In this document: piece by piece, positions 21,870 to 31,690 of the stretch
Numbering within the stretch: the stretch's first letter is position 1
Layout of the letters: each line of letters begins with the position of its first letter
Assembly: GCA_947396885.1 (NCBI GenBank)
Contig: OX377202.1
Location: forward strand, 23,622,001 to 23,686,000
From: Heligmosomoides polygyrus polygyrus
Taxonomy: Eukaryota; Nematoda; Chromadorea; Rhabditida; Heligmosomidae
Reading direction: 5' to 3'
DNA: 64,000 bases
Made by a program: the position numbers and the translations under genes
The notes under the pieces: model-generated
What the model was told of the DNA's origin: nothing
What the model saw: the letters and a program-made list of their open reading frames with translations, nothing else
Database searches by the model: none

Positions 21870-23155
21870 GAAGTGTGATTGGGAGAAGGCTGCATTATAG
21901 AGTCGTTCGATGTGATGTCGCTTTACACGAATGTCCCTAAAACCAGCGCAATTCAAGCGGTGTATGAAATTATCACGGCACATCAGGACCAGCTCAATCT
22001 TTATGGGCTAAACAGGAATTATGGCGCTCATAAGTGGGTGCCTGGAATGCAATGTTTTCAGGTGGTCCAATAAGTACTATAAACAGGTTAGAGGACTGGC
22101 TATGGGGCAGCGTCTGGCTATTGGCTGTTGCGTTCATGTCTAAAATAGAGGGACCTGTCATGGAGTGCAGACCTCTACTGTACTGTCGCTACATTGATGA
22201 TTGTTTCATTGTATGTGCGACCGAAAACGAGATGGACGTGTGTTTCGAAAAGACATGAACGAACGTTTGTTTTTTGTTTCAACCAGCAGCCAGAGCACAT
22301 TAAGCTCACAAGTGAAAACCCATTGATAACTGGTTGCCGTTCCTCAACGTCCAAGTCAGTTGCACGCGAGGCAGATTCTACACTAAATGGTATCGTAAGC
22401 CCAGTAGTAAGAACATCATCGTGCACTTCAGGTTTGCTCATCCCTCTCAAACGAAGATGGCCATGATTAATAACATGTTCCGAACGGCGGCCGCGGGGTC
22501 TTGAGACAGCGATCTCAAGTCGGTATTGCTGCAAATGGCATCTCGAATCGCGGTGTCCAACGGGTACCCCGAACAGAGCCCACCCAAAGGTCATCGAAAA
22601 CGACAACAGCAGCGAGACATCAGAGCGACAATAAAATTCCTTTCAAGGTGGCTTTCGTCTCGGACGATTTCGGTGGCGAAGTGCGAAACTGCATTCGCAA
22701 AGCTGGTTTTGATAGCATGGCCCGCATGATCGAGGTTCGCCGGCCAATCTCAAGGCACGTTTCGTTAAGAATCGACTATACGATTCGAGCTGTAAGACTC
22801 GCCAGTGCATTATTTGCTCATTCGGTAAGGAGGGAGACTGCATGGTCTTAGGTGTGATATACCTTACAAAGTGCATGGGTTGCAACGGCGAGTACATTGG
22901 CGAGACGGGTAGACCCCTTAGGGAGGGCGTTAAAGAGAATTTGGGCATGCTTCATAGGTGCGATATCTCAGGTCCTTTAGGTGAGCAGAGGTTGTAAGGC
23001 AACATTGGCGCGGGCGTTGACGTGGAGGTGACGATATTGTCACGCGAGTTCGAGATCTCGGCGCGCAAAACACTAGAAGCGCTGTGGATTGCCGCTAGGA
23101 ACACCATAATCAACAGAAAAGAGGAGCGCACAGCGGTGACACACCCCGCACGTTG
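21870..23155 (+). pseudogene. Penelope-like reverse transcriptase and GIY-YIG pseudogene
   Basis: RT begins as IIESFDVMSLYTNVPKTSAI. RGLAMGQRLA follows at about 22085, and then, in the next frame, FMSKIEGPVMECRPLLYCRY with YIDDCFIVC, the YxDD catalytic box. A connector with SSKNIIVHFR-like and SQTKMAMINNMFRTA segments leads to YLTKCMGCNGEYIGETGRPL, the GIY-YIG core with Tyr, Arg and the ET motif. EFEISARKTLEALWIAARNT and NRK finish the domain. At least four frameshifts and several stops make it inactive. Compared with PLE-1, the GIY-YIG helix region (REGVKENLG) has diverged. Confidence 0.8.
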
Positions 23156-23397
23156 ACCTTTGCGGTCTCGAACCGGAGGACAGTCTGCCAGAGGCTCGTA
23201 AGGAGGGCGAACCGAAGGTGACCTCATCCTCTCATGTGTTGCCTTAAAAGGGGTACTTTTCGCCCAACTTCACTGGATTGTTTGTGTTATTTCCTCGTGC
23301 TTCGTCTCCTACTACTTCCAACCTCTGATTCACCGCTGTGGTCTGAAATGGTTCTTGGACGGATGGTTTTTCAAACTCCACTTGATTCTTCCAAGCC

Positions 23398-23429
23398 CTG
23401 AAGAAGGCGGTTTCGTCGAAACGTTAGCC
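23398..23429 (+). ncRNA. Hammerhead-ribozyme-like core of PLE-2 (degenerate)
   Basis: CUGAAGA, AGGCG-GUUU-CGUC, GAAAC, GUU and AGCC occur in the same order and spacing as in PLE-1, about 240 bp after the GIY-YIG frame ends. Stem II keeps three Watson-Crick pairs and one G-U pair. The 5' strand of stem I (AGCC) no longer pairs with the downstream AGCC, so it is probably inactive. The shared location in two independent copies supports the motif as part of the element. Confidence 0.55.
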
Positions 23430-23954
23430 GGAATAAAGGATCTATTCCGTGAACCGTTTTCACTCTTTCTTACGAGTTCTCAACATTTCAAACACATTTG
23501 TAGTCGTCATGGTCGCTCGCGCTTCAGCTTTGAACCCGTGCTTTGAGTAAAAAAAGAAAATTTGGCTTAACTTTCGCATTTGTGTAAACAATTTACACAA
23601 CTCCTTCCAAAACCTCTAACCAACTTGGTCAATCAAGCTAAAGCGCAAACAGTTTACAGGCAAGAAATACATATCCAAGAATCTCCAGTAGATGTTCTTG
23701 AGAAAGATAGAAGTGGAACGGACTCCGTAAGAAGGATTTTAGTTCTTTTTAAAGAGCCAGTCGGCACAACCAGAAAAACCAGATGCGCTGGAATGTTCAA
23801 AACTTGTTGTGTGATTTTTTGGTGAAACATTCCGCTAATAATTTAGTCATTTTCCAGAAATGGGAAATGAAAAACTTTGCAGTTGCACCTTTTTTCTAAC
23901 AAGGTTCCCAACTCATGGTGAGCTTTTGCGATGCAATTTTGATGCTGGGAGCGG

Positions 23955-24245
23955 TCAGAAGACGTGTCGCCGATGTCACGCAAAGGCGTCCGAGTCCCGA
24001 ACATGTGTCATCGACGTCGTGAAAGCGAGCGTCCGAGTTCAGAAAGGGTTTCACCGACGTTTCAACAAGCGTCTGGGTTCAGAAGACATGTCACCAATGT
24101 TGCGCAAAGGCCTGTCCGGATTCAGACGACGCGTCACCGATGTCGCGCCAGGGGTTCCGGATTCAGACGACGTGTCGACGATGTCGCGCAAAACACGTCC
24201 GGCTTGAGAACGCATGTCACCGACGCTGCTCAACAGGCGTCCGGG
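23955..24245 (+). repeat. Minisatellite array, ~42-bp period, left block
   Basis: About seven units with the pattern TGTCACCGATGTCGCGCAAA followed by GGCGTCCGGGTTCAGAAGAC start at 23965, 24006, 24049, 24089, 24132, 24173 and 24215, with 40-43 bp spacing. Because the period is about 14 codons, long open frames arise on both strands. These are not genes. The same unit recurs after the RTE at 27940-28110 in the same orientation. Confidence 0.85.
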
Positions 24246-24560
24246 AACAGGTGAAGGAGGGAGGGAGGGGTCCAGTGAACGGGGATCGGTGAGAAACGGA
24301 CCAGTAATGGGAACCGGTGAAGGGGGAAGGGGGGAAGCGGTCCTGTGAAGGGGGACCGGTGAAGGGGAGGAGTGGTCCAGTAAAGGGAGGACCGATAGAT
24401 GGTTGACCAGTGAAGAGGGAACCGGGTGAAGGGGAGACCGGTAAGGAAGGGACCAGTAATGGCGACCAGATGAAGGGACCGGTGAAGTGGGGGGAGGGGT
24501 CCAATAAAGAGGGAACCGGAAAAGGGTTGACCAATAAAGCGAAGAGCAGTGGTGGCGATG
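24246..24560 (+). repeat. GGGACCRGTRAAGGG short-period array, left block
   Basis: Imperfect tandem copies of about 20-28 bp are built on GGGGACCGGTGAAGGGGA or GGACCAGTAATGGGAACC. The strand is strongly purine-biased. It directly precedes the RTE element. The matching block after the element is at 27675-27930. Confidence 0.85.
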
Positions 24561-24573
24561 TCCGTTCCTCCAC

Positions 24574-27500
24574 GTGGTGCCACTGGAAACTGCTTGCTTT
24601 TGCGAGCCGAGCCAATCACGGACAATCGAATGCAGGCGACAGGCCCTAGTGACAGGCCGGCCTACGAACATCCTGTGTCACATCATATGGTCGATGACGT
24701 TTCAGAGTTCTCGAGATAGTGCTACGGCGTCCGCGGGAACCGACGCGCACTCGCAAAGCCCGGCGGGTGTGAGAAGTATGCGAGGGTCCCTGATGCGAGG
24801 ACGGCATCGGGGGGCAACTGAGCTAGTCCGAAAGTCCCGTAACGTAGGCAAGACCCGTGTAGCAACGTTGAATGTGGTTACGTTGACGGGCCGCTTGTGC
24901 GAGTTGGTAGAAGCACTGGAGCGAAGAAAGATAGATTTCTGTGCGGTGCAGGAGACGAGGTGGTCCTGCAGCAAGTCAAAGGACATAGGACGTGGCTTCA
25001 AGGCCGTTCTATGTGGAAGTCCCAGGACCACCAGTGGTGTCGGTATGATCGTCTCCGAGCGTTTCCGTGACGCGATTGCAAGCATAGAACGTTTCGATGA
25101 CCGCTTGATGAAGATTGTTGTCGCCGTAGAAGAGCGACGATGTCATTTCTTTTCCGCGTATGCTCCGCAGACAGGTTGCTCCAAGCAAACCAAGGACGAG
25201 TTCTGGTCCCTGCTTGATGAGAAGACAGCGGAAGTGCCGTCACAAGACATGATTGTTGTGGCAGGTGACCTTAATGGTCACGTCGGAGCAGCGAAAGATG
25301 GTTACAGCTGTCATGGTGGTTTTGGCTATGGGTCACGCAACGCCGATGGTGAGCGTATACTTGAGTATGCAGACTCACACGACCTCATCATCGTGAACAC
25401 TAAGTTTCGAAAGCGTGACTCCCACCTCATCTCGTTTTATAGCGGGAACGCCAAAACGCAGATTGACTATGTCCTTGTTAGGCGTCGCGACCAAGGTCTT
25501 GTCACAGACGCGAAGACCGTGCCGTATGAGACGGTTGCCACGCAACACCGTCCACTTATCTGGTCGCTGAAGATCACACCTCCGAGGTGTAAACGTATTG
25601 AGCGATGCGGGACGGCTAGAATCAAATGGTGGCGACTGAAAGAGAAGGAAGCAGCTGTTATTTCTCGCATTCGGTTGCCGACGGTAACAACTGTCGACGA
25701 AACCTGGAAGGATGCTACCGATGCGATAACTCGGGCTGCGCGTCTCGAACTCGGCACAACGAAGCCTGGACGTTGGGTCGACAAGCAGGCTTGGCTATGG
25801 ACTGACGATGTCAGAGAGAAGGTCAGGGAAATTAAACGGCTATATCACGTATTTATCGGTGATAAAACAGTCGATAATTGGCGGAATTATCGAGAAGCGA
25901 AGAAAGCGGCAAAGAAGGCAGTGGCCGGTGCTAAAGCCGCACACTACGCTGAGATGAGTGAGAAACTGGAGACGCGCGATGGCGAGCGTTATCTTTACCG
26001 CCTCGCCAAAGCTCGCTGTCGCCAAGTAGAAGACATCGAGAACTTCTTTGGCATTAACGACAAGAACGGTCATCTTCTGATGGATCGTAAGAGGACTGTG
26101 AAGAGATGGCGCGAATACTTCGAGGAAATCTCGAATGTAGAATTTGAACATCCTGCTGTTCCTTTTGCATCACCTGTATACGGTCCCGTTCAGAAGATCA
26201 CAGTGAGCGAAACTGAAGCAGCCCTGAGGAAGATGAAGTCAGGCAAAGCCACTGGTCCCGATGACCTGCCAGCTGACCTGTGGAAGTCGAAGGGCTGGTG
26301 CCCTGCTGACTGGCTGACTGAGTTTTTCAATCAGGTTGTTGCTGAGAAGAAAGTGCCTGAGGGTTGGCAGCAAAGCACGACTATTCCGATTTGGAAGAAG
26401 AAGAGCAGTCCTGCAGACTGTGCTAGTTACCGTCCAATTCGCCTTCTTTCGCACACCATGAAAATCTATGAGCGAATTGTCGACGGACGTATCCGGGATG
26501 TCGTACAGCTTTCCACGAATCAGTGTGGATTCGTATCTGGCTGTGGTACCGTTGATGCCATTCACGCCGTTCGTCTTCTGCTAGAGAAGTACCGCGAGAA
26601 ACAGAAACCGGTGCATTTTGCCTTCCTGGACTTGGAGAAGGCCTTCGACCGCGTTCCGCGGGAAGTGATTTGGTACGCGTTGCGACGACATGGTATCCCT
26701 GAAGAGCTTATTGAGTGGGTGCGCATCCTCTACTCGTGCCCAATAAGCCGAGTGCGAGCACCAGCGGGCACCTCGATGGAGTTTCCAATATCTGTCGGAG
26801 TGCACCAGGGATCTGGGCTCTCCCCACTGCTCTTCGTGATCGTCATGGATGCAGTTACACGCGATCTCCAAAGGGCAGCTCCTTGGACGCTGCTGTATGC
26901 CGATGACGTCGTGCTTGCATGCGAAGACAAAGCAGAGCTCGAGCGACAGGCACAGGCGTGGTGCGACCGCTTAGCATTGTTCGGACTCAAGCTAAACGTC
27001 AAAAAGACGGAATACTTGACGACGGATGTGAATGAGCATGGATCCATTAAGATCAATGGTATTGAGCTCTCACGAGTTACATCTTTCAAGTATCTTGGAT
27101 CAACAGTCACGTCCGATGGCAGTCTAAAGTTGGAGGTGAACGCACGTGTGAGTGCAGCCTGGTCCAAATGGCGTTCGTTGACTGGGGTGCTTTGCGACAA
27201 GACAATTCCTGAGTACCTCAAATCAAAGGTGTATAGAGCAGTCGTCCGCCCAGTAGCGACGTACGGTGCTGAGTGCTGGCCCGTGACGAAGGAAATCGAA
27301 AGCCGCCTCAGTGTAATGGAGACGAAAATGCTAAGGTGGACGGCTGGAGTAACGCGATTGGACCGCGTTCGCAATGAAACCATGCGACAAAGGTTCGGTG
27401 TCGCCTCGATAGCTGACAAATTGCGCGAAGCACGCCTACGATGGTATGGCCACGTCCTTCGCGCTAACGACGACACCGTGTGTAAGATTGGCCTGAATCT

Positions 27501-27798
27501 TGAAGTCCCTGTAAAACGGCCCAGAGGACGTCCGAAACAACGTTGGCTAGATACGTTGCATATGGACTTGAAGTTAGCTGGTGTCCATCCCGACCAAGCG
27601 TTTGATCGGGAGAAGTCACCAGACCAGAAGAGCGGACCCCGCCACCAAGCGGGACAAACGCTATTGAAAATGATAATGAATAAAGCGGAGAGCAGTGAAG
27701 GGGGACCAGTAATGGGGAGCGGTGATGGTGGGAGGTCCAGTGAAGGGAGACCAATAAATGGGGTAGCAGTGACTTACCAGTCAAGAGGGGAGCAATAA
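24574..27798 (+). CDS. RTE-type LINE endonuclease-reverse transcriptase (RTE-1), nearly intact
   Basis: A single 1074-codon frame. Residues about 93-335 form an APE-like endonuclease: TRVATLNVVTLTGRL, QETRW, YAPQTG, AGDLNGHVG, IDYVLVRR and QHRPL supply the catalytic Asn, Glu, Asp, Asp and His. Residues about 555-830 form reverse transcriptase with KATGPDDLPADLW, FLDLEKAFDRVP, GVHQGSGLSPLLF and YADDVVLA. The C-terminal part ends in RPRGRPKQRWLD. The first 90 residues (from the Met at 24574) partly translate flanking sequence, so the true start is probably nearer 24700-24850. Compared with the truncated copy at 20707-20935, there is a 5-bp deletion near 27612. It shifts the frame, bypasses the normal TADPATKRDKRY-type end (stop at about 27669), and the frame runs on into minisatellite sequence. 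The catalytic domains look whole. Confidence 0.93.
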   Translation: MVPLETACFCEPSQSRTIECRRQALVTGRPTNILCHIIWSMTFQSSRDSATASAGTDAHSQSPAGVRSMRGSLMRGRHRGATELVRKSRNVGKTRVATLNVVTLTGRLCELVEALERRKIDFCAVQETRWSCSKSKDIGRGFKAVLCGSPRTTSGVGMIVSERFRDAIASIERFDDRLMKIVVAVEERRCHFFSAYAPQTGCSKQTKDEFWSLLDEKTAEVPSQDMIVVAGDLNGHVGAAKDGYSCHGGFGYGSRNADGERILEYADSHDLIIVNTKFRKRDSHLISFYSGNAKTQIDYVLVRRRDQGLVTDAKTVPYETVATQHRPLIWSLKITPPRCKRIERCGTARIKWWRLKEKEAAVISRIRLPTVTTVDETWKDATDAITRAARLELGTTKPGRWVDKQAWLWTDDVREKVREIKRLYHVFIGDKTVDNWRNYREAKKAAKKAVAGAKAAHYAEMSEKLETRDGERYLYRLAKARCRQVEDIENFFGINDKNGHLLMDRKRTVKRWREYFEEISNVEFEHPAVPFASPVYGPVQKITVSETEAALRKMKSGKATGPDDLPADLWKSKGWCPADWLTEFFNQVVAEKKVPEGWQQSTTIPIWKKKSSPADCASYRPIRLLSHTMKIYERIVDGRIRDVVQLSTNQCGFVSGCGTVDAIHAVRLLLEKYREKQKPVHFAFLDLEKAFDRVPREVIWYALRRHGIPEELIEWVRILYSCPISRVRAPAGTSMEFPISVGVHQGSGLSPLLFVIVMDAVTRDLQRAAPWTLLYADDVVLACEDKAELERQAQAWCDRLALFGLKLNVKKTEYLTTDVNEHGSIKINGIELSRVTSFKYLGSTVTSDGSLKLEVNARVSAAWSKWRSLTGVLCDKTIPEYLKSKVYRAVVRPVATYGAECWPVTKEIESRLSVMETKMLRWTAGVTRLDRVRNETMRQRFGVASIADKLREARLRWYGHVLRANDDTVCKIGLNLEVPVKRPRGRPKQRWLDTLHMDLKLAGVHPDQAFDREKSPDQKSGPRHQAGQTLLKMIMNKAESSEGGPVMGSGDGGRSSEGRPINGVAVTYQSRGEQ

Positions 27799-27930
27799 GG
27801 GAGCCAATAAAGGGAAGACCATTTAAGGGAGTTCAGTGGAGGGTCCAGTTAAGGAACCATTAAAGGGGGGGGGCAGTAAAGGGAAGTAGTGAATGGATCA
27901 GTGAAAGTGACCAATAAGGGGACCAGTATT
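27675..27930 (+). repeat. GGGACCAGTAAAGGG short-period array, right block
   Basis: Units such as GGGGGACCAGTAATGGGGAG, AGGGAGACCAATAAATGGG and AGGGAACCATTAAAGGGGG are in the same orientation as the block at 24246-24560. The array follows the RTE 3' end (AAAATGATAATGAATAAAGC). Confidence 0.85.
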
Positions 27931-28115
27931 TTCTCTGTATCGTCCAACATGGCGTCAGAAAATGTGCTACAGACGTCGTGCCACGTGTGTCGGGATGCAA
28001 ATGAAGTGTCCTTGACGTCGTGACATATGCGTCCGGGCTCAGCAAATGTGTTACAGACGTTATCCAATGCTTATCCGGGTCCAGAAGACGTGCCACAGTT
28101 AAGACTTTGTACAGC
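27931..28115 (+). repeat. Minisatellite array, ~42-bp period, right block
   Basis: Three to four diverged units (GCGTCCGGGCTCAGCAAATG, TATCCGGGTCCAGAAGACGTG) are related to the left block at 23955-24245 and in the same orientation. A G-run (GTGGGGGGGGGG) follows at about 28120. Confidence 0.75.
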
Positions 28116-29049
28116 ATCCGTGGGGGGGGGGAAGAATAAGTAAAGGAATCGGTATAATGTTATTCCCGTCGGACTGTGAATGCATCGATCTACCAATACC
28201 AATTAATTTCATTTGTGTTTCCGTAGAATAAGCACTTCGGAGTAAGGCTCTTTATGTGTTCCTCGCCATGTACGCCACGAGTGCTTCAGAGAATGAATCG
28301 CGGACGTGCGATAGAGGGTGGGGAGACCCAAAAGGAGCAGTTTTGAAGATTCTGTCCCACCGTATCCCACTCAATATTCTATATATATAGCAAAACCGGT
28401 TTTTTACTCTAATGAATGAGGAAAGGCCTAAAGAGGACAAGAAGACGGTCGGGGTGATCTATTCTCCGGGTTTGGGGGCAAAGCCCCCAACCAGACGCTT
28501 GGCGACCAGTAGGCCGCTGCAGGTCTGGTGTGATTATAATCTGGTTTGTCGCTTTCTTTCATCTATTTCGTGGAGGGTTCCTTCGATGCTGTTTCGAGTG
28601 TAGATGAGAAATACGAAATCCTCATCAAGGTTCTGTTTCTAGCTGTTGATATGTTTGTTCCATGGGGCATGTTGAAGCTAGACAGACTCATTTGCCATTG
28701 TATTTGCTTAACATGCGTGATCATAGAGATTAGTTGTTTAGAGTTGCTAATGACACCCATGGTGTCGTTGAGTGGGTTAGGTTTAACGAATTCAGTAAAA
28801 AAGTCCATAGAGCATTGCAAAAGTTCAGTAGTAATGTTGAGAAGAAGGTACTTGAATCCAGGAGTAGTAGTAAGTTCTATAGGTACCTGACAAGAAAGGT
28901 AATAATCGGCTGACCGATTGTATTGTAAAAGATGGGCGAGTGGAGGGGCCGCATTAGTTGGGCGAAGGGCGGGTGTTGGCAATTTGCCAGCAGCGCGGCG
29001 GCTCCGCATGCGTTCGCGATGGAGCGCGAAATCCATTGCTGTTGGGTTC

Positions 29050-29440
29050 TTTCGTCGCTCAGGGGAGAGTCCGCAGCTGTGTTCTGCGCTCTTCGAGCGC
29101 AGGACCAGGCTAGGGAAGGGACTCCAGGGTGGGTGCCATTCAAGCTGCTCGTGTGGAACCTGCTTTCGTCGCTCAGGGGAAGTCCGCAGCTGGGTTCTGC
29201 GCTCTTCGAGCGCAGGACCAGGCTAGGGAAGGGACTCCCGGGTGGGTGCCATCCAAGCTGCTCGTGTGGAAACTGCTTTCGTCGCTCAGGGGGGAGTCCG
29301 CAGCTGGGTTCTGCGCTCTTCGAGCGCAGGACCAGGCTAGGGAAGGGTCTCCGGGGTGGGTGCCATCCAAGCTGCTCGTGTGGAAACTGCTTTCGTCGCT
29401 CAAGGAGGAGTCCGCAGCTGGGCTCTGCAAAACCGTTACA
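29050..29440 (+). repeat. 114-bp tandem repeat, ~3.4 copies
   Basis: Units start at TTTCGTCGCTCAGGGG at 29050, 29164, 29277 and 29391. They are more than 90% alike by eye. Each unit contains the hairpin GCGCTC-TTC-GAGCGC. 114 bp is 38 codons, so a 178-residue open frame runs through the array. The frame follows from the period and is not evidence of a gene. Confidence 0.9.
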
Positions 29441-29529
29441 GCTGGAAAAAAGGGCAGAAAACGTCTGAAAATTGAGTAGACGTTAAAACTCCTGAGATCT
29501 CGTCCAGTCAGTTAAAATGCAAAAACACC

Positions 29530-29607
29530 GGCGTGGAGAGGACCCGAACCCCTGACCTCCGTCATCACCGAGAGGCGCTCTACCCACTGCACCACGACCT
29601 GCTTGGC
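29530..29607 (-). repeat. tRNA-like segment (SINE head or tRNA pseudogene)
   Basis: Antisense sequence starts GCAGGTCGTGGTGCAGTGGG and includes GTAGAGCGCCTCTCGG (D-arm, box A) and CAGGGGTTCGGGTCCTCT (T-arm with a 5-bp stem, box B). The acceptor stem ends (GCAGGTC and CCACGCC) do not pair well and there is no clear anticodon arm, so it is not a functional tRNA gene. It lies inside the MULE-like element. Confidence 0.6.
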
Positions 29608-29848
29608 GAAGGTGTCATCGCGGGAGTATAAGAGGCAGAAATCGCACGGCTTCCGCGCTCCGTCGCCAAAGTGGAGTGCAAGCGGCTGCGTCGCGTACGT
29701 CACTGGGCATGTTGCCAACAGCCGCCCTTCGCCTAAATCTTTCGGCCGAGTGGAGGTTGCAGATAATGATAAGGCGGAATTGTTGGCTGATAAATTTTGT
29801 GAGGTCTTTCTGGAGAATAATTATGAGTTGCCTAACTATAATCCGAAC

Positions 29849-30135
29849 CGTATATTGTTTCTATCAAGGCCATCAGCTTAACTGGTTCCATGCTGATATC
29901 AGCGGCCAGGTCATCCCGGATACAGGTGCGTGCTGATCGGTCCCACGAGGTGTGGATGTTGCGTTCAATCAAACGGCGCCGGTGGTGTAAAGGCGTAGAG
30001 CATTCCCGCCCGGTAAAAGGGAGGTGCGGGTTCGAGTCCCGCCTGGCGCTAGAAGTTTTGATCGCAACAAAACATCGTTGTGACAGCTTACTACCTTGAT
30101 ACCAGCCTCTTGAGGCTTAGGAAACTGATTTGAAT
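29849..30135 (+). mobile_element. SINE family T insertion with 12-bp target duplication
   Basis: It is flanked by TATAATCCGAAC at 29837-29848 and 30136-30147. The order is a head of about 120 bp (CAGCTTAACTGGTTCC, ATATCAGCGGCCAGG), then a tRNA-like module (GGTGGTGTAAAGGCGTAGAG box A-like, GTGCGGGTTCGAGTCCCGCC box B), and then a tail with TTTTGATCGCAACAAAACAT and GATACCAGCCTCTTGAGGC. The related copies at 60.7-61.1 kb keep the order. The pol III boxes lie in the middle rather than at the 5' end. Confidence 0.85.
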
Positions 30136-31690
30136 TATAATCCGAACGTTTTTGAGCCTATGTACACATTTCCGTGGTTTAATGGCAAAATGATTTATGA
30201 AATTCTTCATACATGTGCCGACTCATCTTCGCTTACTCCAGATTGCATTCCTACTTCGTTTTTCAAAAACACCGCGCATGTGATTGCTGGTCCGTCGGCG
30301 TATCTTTTCAACCAGTCCTTAATGTGCAGTGAGATTCCTCAGCGGTGGAAACATTCCTTTGTAACTCCTTTACTCAAAAAGAATCCTTCGAGTGATGTCA
30401 GTAACTATAGACCTGTCAATATAACGTTGTTTCCTAACCGAATATTCGGAAGGTGATCAAGTCTCATCTTTTACAGTTTCTTACTCGGAACAATGTTATC
30501 CCTGATACTCAGCACGGGATCATGCCGTGTGAACCGGTAGAAACTAATTTGCTTGAATGTTTGAATGATTGGGCGGCTTATCTTGATTCTAAAAAAGCAC
30601 GTGACGTTATATATTTTGATTTTTTCAAAACATTTGATCGTGTGCGGCATAAGATGTTACTGTATAAATTGGTAAAGCTGAAGATTCATCCGGTTTTTTG
30701 TAATTGGATAACGGAGTTTCTATCTAATAGGACCTTCCAAGTAAAAGTAGGTTCAGCCTTCTCTACTGTCAGGCATGTTAGAAGCGGAGTTTCACAAGGA
30801 GGGGTTTTGTCACCGCTTCTGTTCTCGATCTATACTGCGGATATTGCTGATAAATTGAAGGGTGTGGGGGTAGTGATAAAACGGTTTGCGGATGACGTTA
30901 AGATTTACCGTAAGGTGTCAAACCTGTCTGATTGCGGGTTACTCCAACAGGGGGTTGATCGAATGAGAGAGTGGTCAGTGACTTTGAATCTTCTTTTAGC
31001 TAAGGAGAAAACCATGTGCATGAGGATTGGTACATCGACGGTACAAGCGGACTACTTTGTTGATGACTAATGCATCGCTAAGGTTAATTCAGTTAAGGAT
31101 CTGGGATTTATCTATGATGAGGAGCTTGACTTCTCAGGTGAAAATGTTATACAGCAAGGGGCTAGCTCGTTTACACAAATCTTCAAAGGTTTGGTTACTA
31201 AAACAAAAGAGTTCTTACGATGGCATACAAAACATACGTCAGATCCATTGTTGAATTTGGCTCTATAGTTTTTCCCCTTATAAAAAGAAGTACAGTGCTA
31301 TGCTTGAAAGAGTCCAGAAGAAATTTACTAGATGGGCGTTAATCAGAGTGGGTTTTGCACTCCAGGATTCCAAGGGCCAATACAAGGAATAGCTATCTGG
31401 GTCTGCAAACTCTAGAATCACGCCGTAAGTTGAGGGATGTTTGTGTCGTCTTCAAGTTGCTGACAGGTTGTTTAAGGTGCAGTGTCTCGGAATCCTATTC
31501 AGTATTGCCGTTAAAAACCCGCGATGCTCTATGTAAGCTGTCTTATGTCAAGCCTAGATCTAATTTTAGGGCAACATCCTTCACGGTAAGAGCTGCTTCT
31601 GCCTATGGCGCGTTAAGGATTTGTGTTCCAGCCTCCTCATGCTCGCTTCAAACGTTCAAGCGTATGGCCAAACGTAAATTGCCTGTCTAT
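30130..31690 (+). pseudogene. CR1-like reverse transcriptase pseudogene
   Basis: RT begins SLTPDCIPTSFFKNTAHVIA with IPQRWKHSFVTPLLKK and SNYRPVNIT. After a small deletion near 30450 it continues in the next frame with HGIMPCEPVETNLLE, YFDFFKTFDRVRHKMLLYKL, SGVSQGGVLSPLLFSIYTAD and RFADDVKIYRK, where FADD is the catalytic box. A stop interrupts at about 31068. The C-terminal region resumes as SYLGLQTLESRRKLRDVCVV with VFKLLTGCL and ends KRMAKRKLPVY at 31693, as in CR1/jockey proteins. It has at least two frameshifts and one stop, so it is inactive, although each domain is still easily read. Confidence 0.85.

Larger units (their letters stand above)
21790..23430 (+). mobile_element. Penelope-like element, decayed (PLE-2)
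   Basis: Plus-strand order: reverse transcriptase start, RT catalytic block, connector, GIY-YIG endonuclease, then a hammerhead-like core. Many frameshifts and stops separate the parts. It sits upstream of the first recognised DUF229 exon, on the opposite strand, possibly inside the preceding intron. Confidence 0.8.
28947..29746. mobile_element. Non-autonomous MULE-like DNA transposon with internal 114-bp array
   Basis: Target-site duplication CGAGTGGAGG lies at 28937-28946 and 29747-29756. The left end starts GGCCGCATTAGTTGGGCGAA and continues GGGCGGGTGTTGGCAA. The reverse complement of the right end is GCCGAAAGATTTAGGCGAAG with GGCGGCTGTTGGCAA. A 9-10 bp duplication plus long inverted ends is the signature of Mutator-like elements. 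There is no transposase. The interior holds a 114-bp tandem array and an antisense tRNA-like segment. Confidence 0.75.

Noticed and set aside
23955..24245. Regularly spaced repeats resembling a CRISPR array
   Set aside because: Units are contiguous and degenerate with no unique spacers, the genome is eukaryotic, and the same unit continues on the other side of the RTE. It is a minisatellite.
24051..24671. Long minus-strand open frames (proline/serine-rich) over the GGGACC array
   Set aside because: Three overlapping frames arise from the short period and base bias of the tandem repeat. There is no domain, start context or splice structure.
28932..29479. 178- and 116-residue plus-strand frames through the 114-bp array
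   Set aside because: The 38-codon period keeps several frames open at once, including the antisense. The frame is a by-product of the repeat, not evidence of a gene.
29530..29607. Functional tRNA gene on the minus strand
   Set aside because: Boxes A and B and a T-arm are present, but the acceptor stem does not pair and no clean anticodon arm forms. The context is a transposon interior.
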